The notes beneath the pieces were generated by a model. The model did no database searches. It saw only the letters and a list, made by a program, of their open reading frames with translations, and was not told where the DNA came from. Of a DNA stretch of 64,000 nucleotides, positions 25,763 to 34,176 are shown piece by piece (the stretch's first letter is position 1; every line of letters starts with the position of its first letter). Source of the stretch: VXYK01 sp965214565. GTDB lineage: Bacteria > Actinomycetota > Acidimicrobiia > Acidimicrobiales > Aldehydirespiratoraceae. The stretch lies in assembly GCA_965214565.1 (NCBI GenBank), contig OZ243951.1:1178001-1242000 (forward strand), read 5' to 3'. Made by a program: the position numbers and the translations under genes.

Positions 25763-26703
25763 TGACTCAACCCTTCCGCTTCGGCCTGCAACTCCACTCT
25801 CCGATCGACTCGATGAGTTGGCTCGACTCTGCGCGCTACGCGGAGCAGCAGGGTTATTCGTCGATTCTCATTCCCGATCACTTCCACCATCAGTACGGAC
25901 CGGTCAGCGCGTTGGCCGCAGCGGCTGCGGTGACCACCGAACTGAAACTCGGTGCCCTGGTGTTTGGAAACGACTACCGCCATCCGGTGCCGCTGGCCAA
26001 GGAGATGGCCACCCTTGACCAGATCTCAGAAGGTCGTTGCGAATTCGGCCTCGGCGCCGGTTGGATGCGCACCGACTACGAACAGTCCGGGATGACCTAC
26101 GACCGGCCCGGTCTGCGGATCGACCGGCTGATTGAGAGCCTGGAGATCATCAGGGGCTGTTGGGCACCGGGGCCGTTCGACTTTGCTGGCGAGCACTACA
26201 AGATCACTGGTTATGAAGGTCACCCCAAACCGTGGACTGAATCTGGACCGCCGATCATTATCGGGGGCGGGGGTCCGCGGATGCTGGGTGTGGCCGCTGA
26301 ACACGCCGACATTGTCGGTGTCACCGCCAATCTGCGCTCTGGGGAGGTCGGGCTCGATGTCATCGCTGACTCGATGCCAGCCGCCTACGATCAGAAAATT
26401 GCTCGGCTGCGTGCGTGTGCCGGGGATCGAATCGACGATATGGAGATCAGTTCGATCACCATGAACACCACCATCACCGACGATCGCGATGGAGCCTTGG
26501 GGTTCTTTGCGGAGATGTTCGCTACTTCGGTTGATGACGTCGCCCAGGCGCCCGCCCTGTTGGTGGGTTCGGTTTCTGAGATCGTGGAGACCCTTCAGGA
26601 GCGCCGCGAACGCTGGGGTTTCAATTACGTGGTCGTGCAGCAGGACGGGGGGCAGGGAATGGAGCAGTTCCCCAAGGTCGTCGCCGCGCTGTCAGGCACC
26701 TGA
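25762..26703 (+). CDS. LLM-class oxidoreductase, probably F420-dependent
   Basis: A 313-residue luciferase-fold protein. MTQPFRFGLQLHSPIDSMSW, DHFHHQYGPVSALAAAAAVT, ISEGRCEFGLGAGWMRTDYE and GPPIIIGGGGPRMLGVAAEH match the actinobacterial F420-dependent LLM subfamily (TIGR03621-like pattern, from memory). The start at ATG 25762 is fixed by homology; no Shine-Dalgarno is visible because a hairpin occupies the upstream bases. Substrate unknown. Confidence 0.88.
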   Translation: MTQPFRFGLQLHSPIDSMSWLDSARYAEQQGYSSILIPDHFHHQYGPVSALAAAAAVTTELKLGALVFGNDYRHPVPLAKEMATLDQISEGRCEFGLGAGWMRTDYEQSGMTYDRPGLRIDRLIESLEIIRGCWAPGPFDFAGEHYKITGYEGHPKPWTESGPPIIIGGGGPRMLGVAAEHADIVGVTANLRSGEVGLDVIADSMPAAYDQKIARLRACAGDRIDDMEISSITMNTTITDDRDGALGFFAEMFATSVDDVAQAPALLVGSVSEIVETLQERRERWGFNYVVVQQDGGQGMEQFPKVVAALSGT

Positions 26704-26770
26704 ACACACCGGCACCGCTTTCCGATCGGGCGCAGTCGCCCGCCGTGACGAACTATGCGACACTGACTGA

Positions 26771-27358
26771 GTGTTGATAATGCTGCGTCACGGGCGCACG
26801 GCAAGTAACGCCGAGTCTCGCCTTCAAGGCGATTCAGACATACCGCTCGATGAGGTCGGCAGGCTCCAGGCGGAACACGCTGGCGCTTACATCCGCGGAC
26901 GCTGGGACATTGACACGATCATCACCACCTCACTGCAACGAAGTCACCAAACCGCCGTGTTGGCAGGCTTCTCGCCGGACAACCTCGAGGTGGACGATCG
27001 CTGGCGTGAAATCAGTTTCGGCGAGTTCGAAGGACGGAAAGTCGAAGAGGTAGCCCCCGATCTGGGCACACGTTGGCAAGCAGACATCAACTACAAACCC
27101 GAAGGCGGCGAATCGCTCCCATCGCTGCACGCCCGCGTCACCGAAGCCTGCGCGGAGGCAACCGAACGCGCAGCCGACGAGAACATCTTGGTCGTATCCC
27201 ACGCGACACCGATAAAATCCGCAGTGATCTGGGCCACCGGTGGACGCCCCTCGATGATCTTGAAACTGTGGGTATACCCGGGTTCAGTGTCGGTAATCGA
27301 CAACTGGGGCGGCAACGCCGTACTGCTCGAGTTCAACCGTCGCATCCACACGGGTTGA
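26771..27358 (+). CDS. Histidine phosphatase family protein
   Basis: A 195-residue phosphoglycerate-mutase-like phosphatase. The catalytic phospho-His lies in LRHGRTASN, the second His in VVSHATPIKSAV, with the Arg-Glu pair in WREISFGEFEG. A GTG start at 26771 is used. The substrate is unspecified; family members include phosphosugar and cobalamin-pathway phosphatases. Confidence 0.9.
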   Translation: MLIMLRHGRTASNAESRLQGDSDIPLDEVGRLQAEHAGAYIRGRWDIDTIITTSLQRSHQTAVLAGFSPDNLEVDDRWREISFGEFEGRKVEEVAPDLGTRWQADINYKPEGGESLPSLHARVTEACAEATERAADENILVVSHATPIKSAVIWATGGRPSMILKLWVYPGSVSVIDNWGGNAVLLEFNRRIHTG

Positions 27359-27391
27359 TCGCCGTTCGGCCGATCACTGGGGTTCGGCCTG

Positions 27392-27868
27392 CTACTTGCC
27401 CCACCGTTTTTGGAGCGTGGCGTACACGCCCTGGTCCCACGAGAACTCCACCATGTTGCCGTCGGGATCGCGCAGCATCGTGATGTAGCCGATCGGTGGC
27501 GGCATCATCGTCGGCGGCATGGCCAGACAACCAGCGGACTCGCCTCTGGCTGCAATGGCATCGATGTCGTCTCGCGTCGGCAGTTCCATGCCGAGATGGG
27601 CAAACGGGGCGAGGGTTGCCAGCGGTGCGCCGGCAAAGGGATCCTTGCCTTCAAAGAACTCGGCGAGTACCAGGATGAACGGGTTGTTGGTCTCGCCGGG
27701 CATCCCCAACCAGGCGCCGTACCCATCGTCATCCTCACGGCGATCGATCAATTCGAGGGGCGTGAACTCGGTGTACCATTCGATCGAGGCGTCCATGTCG
27801 GCTACTCGCAGCGCGATGTGAGTCCAGCGGGGTTCCGTCGGGTGGAGTTGGTAAGTCGATTCGGTCAA
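27392..27868 (-). CDS. VOC-superfamily (glyoxalase/dioxygenase-fold) protein
   Basis: A 158-residue protein from a TTG start preceded by GGGAGG. The paired beta-alpha-beta-beta-beta modules show WTHIALRVADMDASIEWYTE and a late YITMLRDPDGNMVEFSWDQG, supplying metal-ligand His and Glu. It is divergent from the GntR regulator with two operator sites between them, so it is very likely part of the regulon. Catalytic role unknown. Confidence 0.85.
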   Translation of the reverse strand: MTESTYQLHPTEPRWTHIALRVADMDASIEWYTEFTPLELIDRREDDDGYGAWLGMPGETNNPFILVLAEFFEGKDPFAGAPLATLAPFAHLGMELPTRDDIDAIAARGESAGCLAMPPTMMPPPIGYITMLRDPDGNMVEFSWDQGVYATLQKRWGK

Positions 27869-27895
27869 GAGAGCCCTCCCGCCCCGAACCTACCA

Positions 27896-27914
27896 TGGTC
27901 AGTTGGTCAGACCA
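27896..27914. promoter_or_regulatory. GntR/FadR operator site A
   Basis: TGGTC (27896-27900), three bases, TGGTC (27904-27908), one base, GACCA (27910-27914). The core GTTGGTCAGACCAAC (27902-27916) is a perfect 15-bp palindrome. Located 28 bases upstream of the VOC start and upstream of the regulator gene. It shares 14 consecutive bases with site C. Confidence 0.75.
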
Positions 27915-27944
27915 ACAGCGTTGTCGTCGCGCCCGAACCGCATG

Positions 27945-27963
27945 TGGTATCTTGGTCGGACCA
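27945..27963. promoter_or_regulatory. GntR/FadR operator site B
   Basis: TGGTA (27945-27949), three bases, TGGTC (27953-27957), one base, GACCA (27959-27963): the same layout as site A with one mismatch. Located 39 bases before the regulator's GTG, suggesting autoregulation. Confidence 0.65.
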
Positions 27964-28001
27964 TTGAACCGGAACCGGTCTGGCCGCTGGGAGCAACAAG
28001 C

Positions 28002-28727
28002 GTGGTACCAGAAGATCATCCCTTCGAACCGATCTCTCGCCAGACGGTCAGTTCGCAGATCCGGACCCAACTGCTTGAGCGGATCACCACAGGCGAATTG
28101 GCCCCGGGGGCCCGGATGCCGTCGGAGCGCGACCTCAGTGAACGCTTCTGTGTCGCTCGAACCTCGGTGCGCGAAGCGCTGCAGGGTCTGGCTTCTCTGG
28201 GCGTCGTCGAACGGCGGGGCAACCGGTCCTACGTTGCGGAACATCTGCCCGAGGTGGTAGTCGCGCCCAACAGCAACGGCGACGGCAAATCGTTCGTGGC
28301 CGAGCTCTTTGAGACCCGTCGAGTGCTTGAAGTACCGCTCTTCGAGATGGCCGCGGTGCGGGCCAGTGACGAAGACCGAGAACGCGTCGCCGCGCTGGCC
28401 GCCCGCTTCAACGGCTCATTGGACATAGGCAATTTCCGGCGCCTCGACCGTGAGTTTCACACCACGATCGCTGCAAGCTGCGACAATCCGCTGCTGATCG
28501 AACTGTACGGCAAGGTTCTCGACCGGCTCTTTCGATCCGTCGAGTTCTTTACGCTGCTGAGTTCGGAGGCGAACCAGGCCGAAGTCGCCCGGATCGTCGC
28601 TGATTCCTCCGATGGTCACAAAGCAATCTCCGCCGCTTTCGTCGCCAGCGACGCAGCAGCCATGCGCTCAGCCGCAGAATCGCATTTGGACCAGGTCGAA
28701 CACTCCATGATCGACAGACTCACCTGA
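28002..28727 (+). CDS. FadR-type GntR transcriptional regulator
   Basis: A 241-residue regulator from GTG 28002. The N-terminal winged helix (SQIRTQLLERITTGELAPGA then SERDLSERFCVARTSVREAL) occupies about 15-70 and a helical FCD effector domain about 90-230. FCD regulators typically bind TGGTnnnACCA-like palindromes and release DNA on binding a carboxylic acid or similar metabolite. Six such sites are scattered through 27.9-60.5 kb next to catabolic genes, making it the probable master regulator of the region. The in-frame extension upstream crosses operators A and B and is rejected. Confidence 0.92.
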   Translation: MVPEDHPFEPISRQTVSSQIRTQLLERITTGELAPGARMPSERDLSERFCVARTSVREALQGLASLGVVERRGNRSYVAEHLPEVVVAPNSNGDGKSFVAELFETRRVLEVPLFEMAAVRASDEDRERVAALAARFNGSLDIGNFRRLDREFHTTIAASCDNPLLIELYGKVLDRLFRSVEFFTLLSSEANQAEVARIVADSSDGHKAISAAFVASDAAAMRSAAESHLDQVEHSMIDRLT

Positions 28728-28760
28728 ACTTCGTTCGGCGATTTGTCAACTCTGTGACGA

Positions 28761-29540
28761 CTAGCCCTCGTGGGTCCAGACCGCGTGGCGTTTCTCGATG
28801 AAGGCCTTGGGCCACTCGGCGCCGTCACCACGCGCTGCGTTGTAGGCCATCACCTCCACAGCCAACTTGTAGGCATCCTCGGTGGACATGTCCATCTGGG
28901 CGTAGAGCGTCTGCTTGCCGACCCCTTTGGCGTACCGGCTGCCCCGGGTCGCCTTGGCCAGCAGATCCAATGTGGCGGACTCAAGTTCATCGGCGGGAAC
29001 AACACGGTTGACGAGGCCCCAGTCGAGTGCTGTAGCGGCGTCAATGGTGTCACCGGTGAGCGCCAACTCCACTGCCCGTTTCCGTCCGAGGGGACGGGCC
29101 ACCGCCACCATCGGCGTGTGGCAGAACAACCCTCCTTTGCCGCCCGGGGTCGCGAAGGCGGCCTCCTCGCTCGCCACGATCAGATCGGCGCTAGCCGCCA
29201 GTTGCGCTCCGGCAGCGGTTGCCAGGGCCTGCACCTGGGCAACGACCACCTGCGGGATCTCGGTCATCGCGGTCATGGCCGACGTGCACAGCGTGAACAA
29301 CCCCTTGAGCTCGTCCTCGTTCATCTTCGCCATCTCGCCGAGGTCATGACCCGAGGAGAAGACGGGCCCGTTGGCGGCGAGCACAATGCCAGCGACTTCG
29401 CGGTCGGCGCCGGTGGTACGGAAGGCGTCCTCCAGTTCGGTCAGCATCTCCGATGACAGGCAGTTACGCCGCTCAGGCCGGTTGAGCGTGATCGTTACGC
29501 ACGCATCATCACGCTTGTAGAGAAGATTGCGATATTCCAT
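28761..29540 (-). CDS. Enoyl-CoA hydratase/isomerase family protein
   Basis: A 259-residue crotonase-fold protein. Oxyanion-hole sequences: VLAANGPVFSSGHDLGEM and a second VVAQVQALATAAGAQLAASA. VTITLNRPERRNCLSSEM near the N-terminus is typical. It resembles the ECHDC3-like group, in which the usual catalytic Glu pair is not clearly present. It is convergent with the GntR gene, so may not belong to the regulon. Confidence 0.88.
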   Translation of the reverse strand: MEYRNLLYKRDDACVTITLNRPERRNCLSSEMLTELEDAFRTTGADREVAGIVLAANGPVFSSGHDLGEMAKMNEDELKGLFTLCTSAMTAMTEIPQVVVAQVQALATAAGAQLAASADLIVASEEAAFATPGGKGGLFCHTPMVAVARPLGRKRAVELALTGDTIDAATALDWGLVNRVVPADELESATLDLLAKATRGSRYAKGVGKQTLYAQMDMSTEDAYKLAVEVMAYNAARGDGAEWPKAFIEKRHAVWTHEG

Positions 29541-29656
29541 AGCTCCCCCACTCTAATTCGCTCGCGCCTCGCCGAACACTCAAGATCCAGACTCGCGCAC
29601 CGCGCCAGCATCGGGTATACCCTTCTGCTTGAGCCAGACCAGCGGAAGGGGCCGAC

Positions 29657-30388
29657 ATGAGAGTCATTGTGTTCGGGGGCACCAGCCGGTTCGGTCGACA
29701 GATTTGGCGCAAGGCGCTCGACGACGGGCATCAAGTCACCGTCTTCGGACGCTGGGCGAAGGAACTCCTCAAAGAGGAACCGGCGCTGAGAGCCATACGG
29801 GGTGACGCTATAGATGCGGGGAGGATCCGTGGAGCTGTGTCCGGCCAGGATGCCGTGATCGTGTGCCTCGGGACCGACTTGATTGAACATGTCACCCCGC
29901 TCACGGGCACGTCACTCATCATGGAGGCAATGAACCAGCGTGATGTCAAACGTCTGGTCGTCGCCACAACCACCGGGGACGGCCTCGACGAGAAGGAGAT
30001 CTCGATGTGGGCTCGTATCTTCTACCCATTTGTCAGGCTGTGGGGTGCTAGGTGGGGCACTCACATGTTGGGCGCGCACGAACCTCAGGAAAGGGAAGTC
30101 AAGGAGAGTTCTCTCGATTGGACCATCGTTCGGGTCCCAGTGATCAACGACAAGTTGGCGCCGGGGTTCGCCGAACGCACCACCAACATCAGCAGAGAAG
30201 ACGCCGCATCCTTCCTGGTCCAACAGTTGGACGATCCAACCAACATCCACAGGACGGTCACCGCCCGCGATTCTCAAGGCCTGCCACCCTCCGACGATTC
30301 CGACGCGGCTCCCCCTTCAGACGCAGCGTCGGCCGAAACTCCAGCTAAGGGAAAGTTCGACGACTACCCGCTGGACTTCAACAAGTAA
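29657..30388 (+). CDS. NAD(P)-binding atypical short-chain dehydrogenase (NmrA/flavin-reductase-like)
   Basis: A 243-residue Rossmann protein starting MRVIVFGGTSRFGRQIWRKA, with the nucleotide-binding motif GGTSRFG. The body resembles SDR-type NAD(P)H-binding proteins (PF13460). The final ~35 residues are a Ser/Pro/Ala-rich, probably disordered tail. No catalytic Tyr-x3-Lys is evident, so enzymatic activity is uncertain. Confidence 0.8.
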   Translation: MRVIVFGGTSRFGRQIWRKALDDGHQVTVFGRWAKELLKEEPALRAIRGDAIDAGRIRGAVSGQDAVIVCLGTDLIEHVTPLTGTSLIMEAMNQRDVKRLVVATTTGDGLDEKEISMWARIFYPFVRLWGARWGTHMLGAHEPQEREVKESSLDWTIVRVPVINDKLAPGFAERTTNISREDAASFLVQQLDDPTNIHRTVTARDSQGLPPSDDSDAAPPSDAASAETPAKGKFDDYPLDFNK

Positions 30389-30493
30389 CCGGAATAGCGG
30401 GGCTTCCGCTGGTTTCGCTGAAACACCCGGCCGATACCCGAGCGTTACCGAAGTAGGCCGGTTCGCGCGGCGGGGTTTGTGCCAATATCTGAC

Positions 30494-31741
30494 ATGGCCC
30501 ACGATGAACCGTTCAGCGGGACTCTGGAAGCGCGCACGATCATCGACCGGGGGGTGTTGGCCAACCCCTATCCGTTCTTCGAGCGGCTCCGCCGGGAGCA
30601 CCCGGTGTGGCTCGTGCCCGGGCTCGACTTGGCCTTCGTGGCGTCGCACGAGCACATCTTGGACGCCCTCCGACGGATCGACGACTTCTCCAGCCACCTC
30701 AACGTGCTGGTGATAACCGGCGATGACGGCTCGCCCGCCCTGTTCCGCACAGACGATCTCGGCGAGGGCACCACCACGCTGGCCACCGCCGACCCGCCCG
30801 AGCACACCAAGCACCGCAGCGTGGTTTTCCCCGAACTGGTGGCGCGTCGCATGGAGCAGATGCGCCCCTACATCGAGTCCGTCGTCGCAGACCACGTAAA
30901 CGACGCCCGAGCCCAGGGGGCGCGGGTCGAGTGGGCGAACACGGTTGCCCATCCGATTCCCGCACGGGTGATCGGACACCTGATCGGGCTGCCCGATGAG
31001 GATTGGCCCGATGTGATGCGTTGGGCGCTGCAGGGCGGTCTGATGCTGGGCGGAATCCGCGATCTCGAGGAAATGGCCGCCCTGGCCCTCGAGATGGGAG
31101 ATGCCGCGCCGTATCTCGTCGAGAAGTTGTCCAAGGCCGGCAAGTCTCCAGGCAGCGACCTCGTCGGCGTGTGCGCCAAGGCGGTTGCCAGCGGCGACCT
31201 CAAGTTGGAGGACGCCATCGGAACCCTCGTGGTCCTGCTCGGGGCGGGCGGTGAGTCGACCGCTTCGCTGATCGGCAACGCCACACGGATGTTGGCCGAC
31301 GATCCCGAACTCCAGGACCAGGTCCGGGCTGACGGCAACCTCATCGAGCCGTTCATCGAGGAGGCCGTGCGGCTGGAGTCGCCGTTCCGGGGCCACTATC
31401 GCCAGGTGAAACGTGATTGCGAGCTCGGCGGCACAACCCTCAAGGCCGGTACCACCGCCATGCTGCTGTGGGCTTCGGCCAACCGAGACCCCGCGGAACA
31501 CGACCGGCCCGACGAGGTGGTGCTGAACCGCCGCATTCCCCGCAGTCACCTGGCCTTCGGCCGGGGGATCCACCACTGCGTGGGGGCTTCTCTGGCCCGC
31601 ATGGAGACTCAGTGCACCATCAAGCGACTGCTGGCGGAGACAAGCTTCTTCTCCCTGGTCGACGACGACCCGCCCCAATGGGAGAGCAGCATGTTCGTCC
31701 GCCGTCACGAATACCTGCCCCTGGACATCTCCTGGAACTAG
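30494..31741 (+). CDS. Cytochrome P450
   Basis: A 415-residue soluble bacterial P450 from ATG 30494 (GTG 30479 is also possible). The I-helix oxygen-activation motif is LLGAGGESTASL at about 249-259 (Glu-Ser-Thr in place of the usual acid/alcohol pair), the ExxR pair is Glu290-Arg293, and the heme Cys362 lies in HLAFGRGIHHCVGA. No ferredoxin or reductase gene is adjacent. Downstream is a toxin-antitoxin pair. Confidence 0.95.
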   Translation: MAHDEPFSGTLEARTIIDRGVLANPYPFFERLRREHPVWLVPGLDLAFVASHEHILDALRRIDDFSSHLNVLVITGDDGSPALFRTDDLGEGTTTLATADPPEHTKHRSVVFPELVARRMEQMRPYIESVVADHVNDARAQGARVEWANTVAHPIPARVIGHLIGLPDEDWPDVMRWALQGGLMLGGIRDLEEMAALALEMGDAAPYLVEKLSKAGKSPGSDLVGVCAKAVASGDLKLEDAIGTLVVLLGAGGESTASLIGNATRMLADDPELQDQVRADGNLIEPFIEEAVRLESPFRGHYRQVKRDCELGGTTLKAGTTAMLLWASANRDPAEHDRPDEVVLNRRIPRSHLAFGRGIHHCVGASLARMETQCTIKRLLAETSFFSLVDDDPPQWESSMFVRRHEYLPLDISWN

Positions 31742-31802
31742 CGGCGTTCAAGACATGGATAACTTGGTGACAGACACCAGTTCACCAAGTATGCTGTTGG
31801 TC

Positions 31803-32042
31803 ATGAGCAACGTACAGGAATATCTGGTGTCGTCTTCGGGTCAGATGTGTCTACCCGCCCCGGTTCGGCATCGCTGGAACCTTGATGACGGGGGACCAGT
31901 CGACGTGCTTGACCTCGGGTTTGGTGTACTAGCAGTACCGAAGGGCGAGGGACGCCAACTGCTAGCCGATCTCCTTGGACGGGACGAGCATGCCGACTTC
32001 GTGCGCGGGTTGGTCGACGACCCAGATCTCGCCACCACATGA
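31803..32042 (+). CDS. AbrB/MazE-type antitoxin
   Basis: A 79-residue protein from ATG 31803. The swapped-hairpin signature is VSSSGQMCLPAPVRHRWNL followed by GPVDVLDLGFGVLAVPKG. Its stop overlaps the ATG of the PIN-like gene (ATGA), the usual antitoxin-toxin coupling. Confidence 0.85.
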   Translation: MSNVQEYLVSSSGQMCLPAPVRHRWNLDDGGPVDVLDLGFGVLAVPKGEGRQLLADLLGRDEHADFVRGLVDDPDLATT

Positions 32043-32470
32043 AGCAGACGGTCCTTGACGACCATCTTCTACGTGATCTGCTTTCGGGTGAGCTGAGCGA
32101 CGGGTTGGCGAAGGTGCTCGTCGATCACGAACCGGCCACAACGAATCTCTATCTCGTGCGGCTGTGTCGAAGCGTTGTGTCGGCTGCCGGAGGGACTCTG
32201 ACCGGTTCGTGGCCCCGGAGGGCCCGCCGAGAGTTGGGGCGACAACTCCTCGAACTGCCCACCGATATTGAAGTAGTACCTTTTCGCAACCTTGCCTACC
32301 GCATGGCAGAACTTGCAGACGCGCATCAACTCTCTACTCTCGGCGCCGAAGCGGTAGCGGCTTCCGAACACCTTTCTGCACCGCTTTGCGTGTGGTCCGG
32401 AGACGACGGGCTACGGATCCGGTCTGCGATGTCCCGTCTCGACGGTGATTACCGCTCAATCCCCCGCTGA
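32039..32470 (+). CDS. PIN-like toxin of an AbrB-PIN toxin-antitoxin pair
   Basis: A 143-residue protein starting MKQTVLDDHLLRDLLSGE, which places the first PIN acidic residues at Asp7/Asp8. The later strand-helix region AVAASEHLSAPLCVWSGDDGL corresponds to the C-terminal PIN acidic patch. The middle acidic residue is not obvious (TTNLYLVRLCRSV instead), so it belongs to a divergent actinobacterial PIN-like group. Coupled to the antitoxin by a 4-base overlap. Confidence 0.75.
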   Translation: MKQTVLDDHLLRDLLSGELSDGLAKVLVDHEPATTNLYLVRLCRSVVSAAGGTLTGSWPRRARRELGRQLLELPTDIEVVPFRNLAYRMAELADAHQLSTLGAEAVAASEHLSAPLCVWSGDDGLRIRSAMSRLDGDYRSIPR

Positions 32471-32484
32471 AATAGGGTGAGACC

Positions 32485-32593
32485 ATGGCGCAACAGGCTG
32501 AGTTGACCCGTCTCAAGAATTGACGCCGGGGGTTTCCTCGGCGCGGTCGACATGAAGATCCCCGCCGACATGCTCGCCTCCGGCGAGCTCTGA
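32485..32593 (+). pseudogene. Possible short frameshifted gene remnant
   Basis: ATG 32485 reads MAQQAELTRLKN then stops; a one-base shift continues as IDAGGFLGAVDMKIPADMLA to a TGA at 32591. The two pieces join smoothly in length and composition, suggesting a ~36-residue remnant, but no family is recognised and chance is quite possible. Confidence 0.2.
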
Positions 32594-32617
32594 GATTCAA
32601 GCGTTTAAGTCAGCGAT

Positions 32618-33070
32618 TCACCCGGTCCGAGTCAAGGGAGTGATGCCGAAAGGGGTCAGGGCTGAGCGGGCTTGGTCGCTGGTCTGGGTGAGGAACACGG
32701 CGCTGTCCCAGTAGTCAGTGCGGTGGGTGATCAGTCCGTCTGCGACCACTAGGCGTTGTACGCCCCGTACAGATATGGGGCGTTCGCCCTGCCAGCGGGC
32801 GGTCAGCGTGTAGAACGCTGCCACCTCCGAGCCCTCCACGATCAGTTGCTCGACTTCGTAGCGCAGATCGACCATGTCGCCGACGAAACCGATGAGCGCC
32901 TGACGATACGCATCGCGCCCGACGCAACCGGCCCCGAGTGCTGAGGTGTGCTCGTTGACGAAGTCAGCCGACACATGGTCGGCGATCACTTCTGGGCTGC
33001 CGGTGGCGAAGGATTCCAGATAAGAGCGGGCGATCCGGGCTGCGTTGGCTGCTTCGTTGGCTTCGTTCAC
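32618..33070 (-). CDS. SnoaL/NTF2-like small enzyme or binding protein
   Basis: About 150 residues from the GTG at 33068-33070 (GTG 33079 is an alternative). The cone-fold pattern runs ARSYLESFATGSPEVIADHV, EVAAFYTLTARWQGERPI, RLVVADGLITHRTDYWDSA, typical of SnoaL-like polyketide cyclase/ester-isomerase-like proteins. It is divergent from the Rieske operon across operator C, so likely co-regulated. The long open frame upstream of the start is the reverse of the operator and Rieske gene. Confidence 0.8.
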   Translation of the reverse strand: MNEANEAANAARIARSYLESFATGSPEVIADHVSADFVNEHTSALGAGCVGRDAYRQALIGFVGDMVDLRYEVEQLIVEGSEVAAFYTLTARWQGERPISVRGVQRLVVADGLITHRTDYWDSAVFLTQTSDQARSALTPFGITPLTRTG

Positions 33071-33095
33071 AGACCTCACTATAGAATGCCGCAAA

Positions 33096-33114
33096 TGGTC
33101 AGTTGGTCTGACCA
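33096..33114. promoter_or_regulatory. GntR/FadR operator site C
   Basis: TGGTC (33096-33100), three bases, TGGTC (33104-33108), one base, GACCA (33110-33114). The first 14 bases are identical to those of site A. It lies 25 bases before the NTF2-like start and 32 bases before the Rieske ATG. Confidence 0.75.
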
Positions 33115-33146
33115 AACGGGACAATCCGCGTGGGGAGGGCGGTCCA

Positions 33147-34154
33147 ATGACAACATTCGTCCACAGGCCGGCACTACAAACCGCCTGGTATCCGGTAGCA
33201 GAATCAACCGACGTCACCGACGAGCCCCTTGCCACCCGGCTCCTCGGCGAGAACCTGGTCATCTGGCGCTCCCATGACGGAGAGCTGGTCGCAGCGCCCG
33301 ACCAGTGCCCGCACCGACAGGCTCCCCTCTCGATCGGCACGTACAACCAGGGCGAGGTCACCTGCGCATACCACGGCTGGACATTCGGAACCCAGGGACG
33401 GTGCATGCTCGTGCCGGCATCGGGCCCGGGCGCTCCCATCCCGCCGACCGCTCACCTGAACTGTCACAAAGTCCAAGAACGGTACGGGCTGGTCTGGGTC
33501 TGCCCCGGCGAACCGGCCGTCGCGATCCCGAGAATCCCCCAAGACGAGGACCCGGCGTTTCGCAGGCTGCACTCCGGAATCGAAACCTGGAAGGTGTCAA
33601 CCCCGCGACTGGTCGACAACTTCATGGACTTCAGCCACTTCCCCTGGGTCCACACCGGCACCTTCGGCCTCGGCCAGGACCCGCTGATCCCCAAACTCAA
33701 CCTGGAGCAGCTCGACGAAGACTTCTACGGCTACATCTACGAGGTCTACGCGGCCAATCCCGATGAGGCCACCGCAGTGAGCGGGAGCGACCAAGACACG
33801 GTGCACCGAGTGATGACGACGGGCTTCGCCCTCCCGTTCATGGTCCGCAGCACCATCCGATACGACGACGGCCTCGAACACATCCTGCTGCTCGTCAGCA
33901 CACCCCGCGACGACCTCGAGTCCCTTTTCACATTCGTCGTCTGGCGCAACGACGACCACAGCGTCGACCCCGAAGAGATCACCGCCTTCGACCGCGCCAT
34001 CGGCGCAGAGGACAAAGCCATGCTCGAACAGGTGCCAGGCACCCTGCCGCTCACCCGCACAGGCGTGGTCAATGTGCAGTCCGACAAACCGTCGGTCGAG
34101 TGGCGTCGCCGCTTTGCCGAGTTCATCGAACTGGCTGATTCACCAGCGTCATGA
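33147..34154 (+). CDS. Rieske non-heme iron oxygenase, single-component alpha type (VanA-like)
   Basis: A 335-residue oxygenase from ATG 33147, preceded by GGGAGGG. The Rieske [2Fe-2S] ligands are Cys54-x-His56 and Cys73-x2-His76 (CPHRQAP and CAYHGW). The mononuclear iron site is in VDNFMDFSHFPWVHTG. The size and lack of a beta partner fit the VanA/demethylase-type group, which removes O- or N-alkyl groups or hydroxylates. First gene of a long rightward run. No dedicated reductase gene is found in the window. Confidence 0.92.
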   Translation: MTTFVHRPALQTAWYPVAESTDVTDEPLATRLLGENLVIWRSHDGELVAAPDQCPHRQAPLSIGTYNQGEVTCAYHGWTFGTQGRCMLVPASGPGAPIPPTAHLNCHKVQERYGLVWVCPGEPAVAIPRIPQDEDPAFRRLHSGIETWKVSTPRLVDNFMDFSHFPWVHTGTFGLGQDPLIPKLNLEQLDEDFYGYIYEVYAANPDEATAVSGSDQDTVHRVMTTGFALPFMVRSTIRYDDGLEHILLLVSTPRDDLESLFTFVVWRNDDHSVDPEEITAFDRAIGAEDKAMLEQVPGTLPLTRTGVVNVQSDKPSVEWRRRFAEFIELADSPAS

Positions 34155-34176
34155 GAATTAGAGACAGGACCCGACG

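Noticed and set aside
30317..31708. 463-codon minus-strand ORF
   Set aside because: Antisense of the cytochrome P450, which has all expected motifs.
33071..33439. N-terminal extension of the NTF2-like protein
   Set aside because: It crosses operator C and the start of the divergent Rieske gene.
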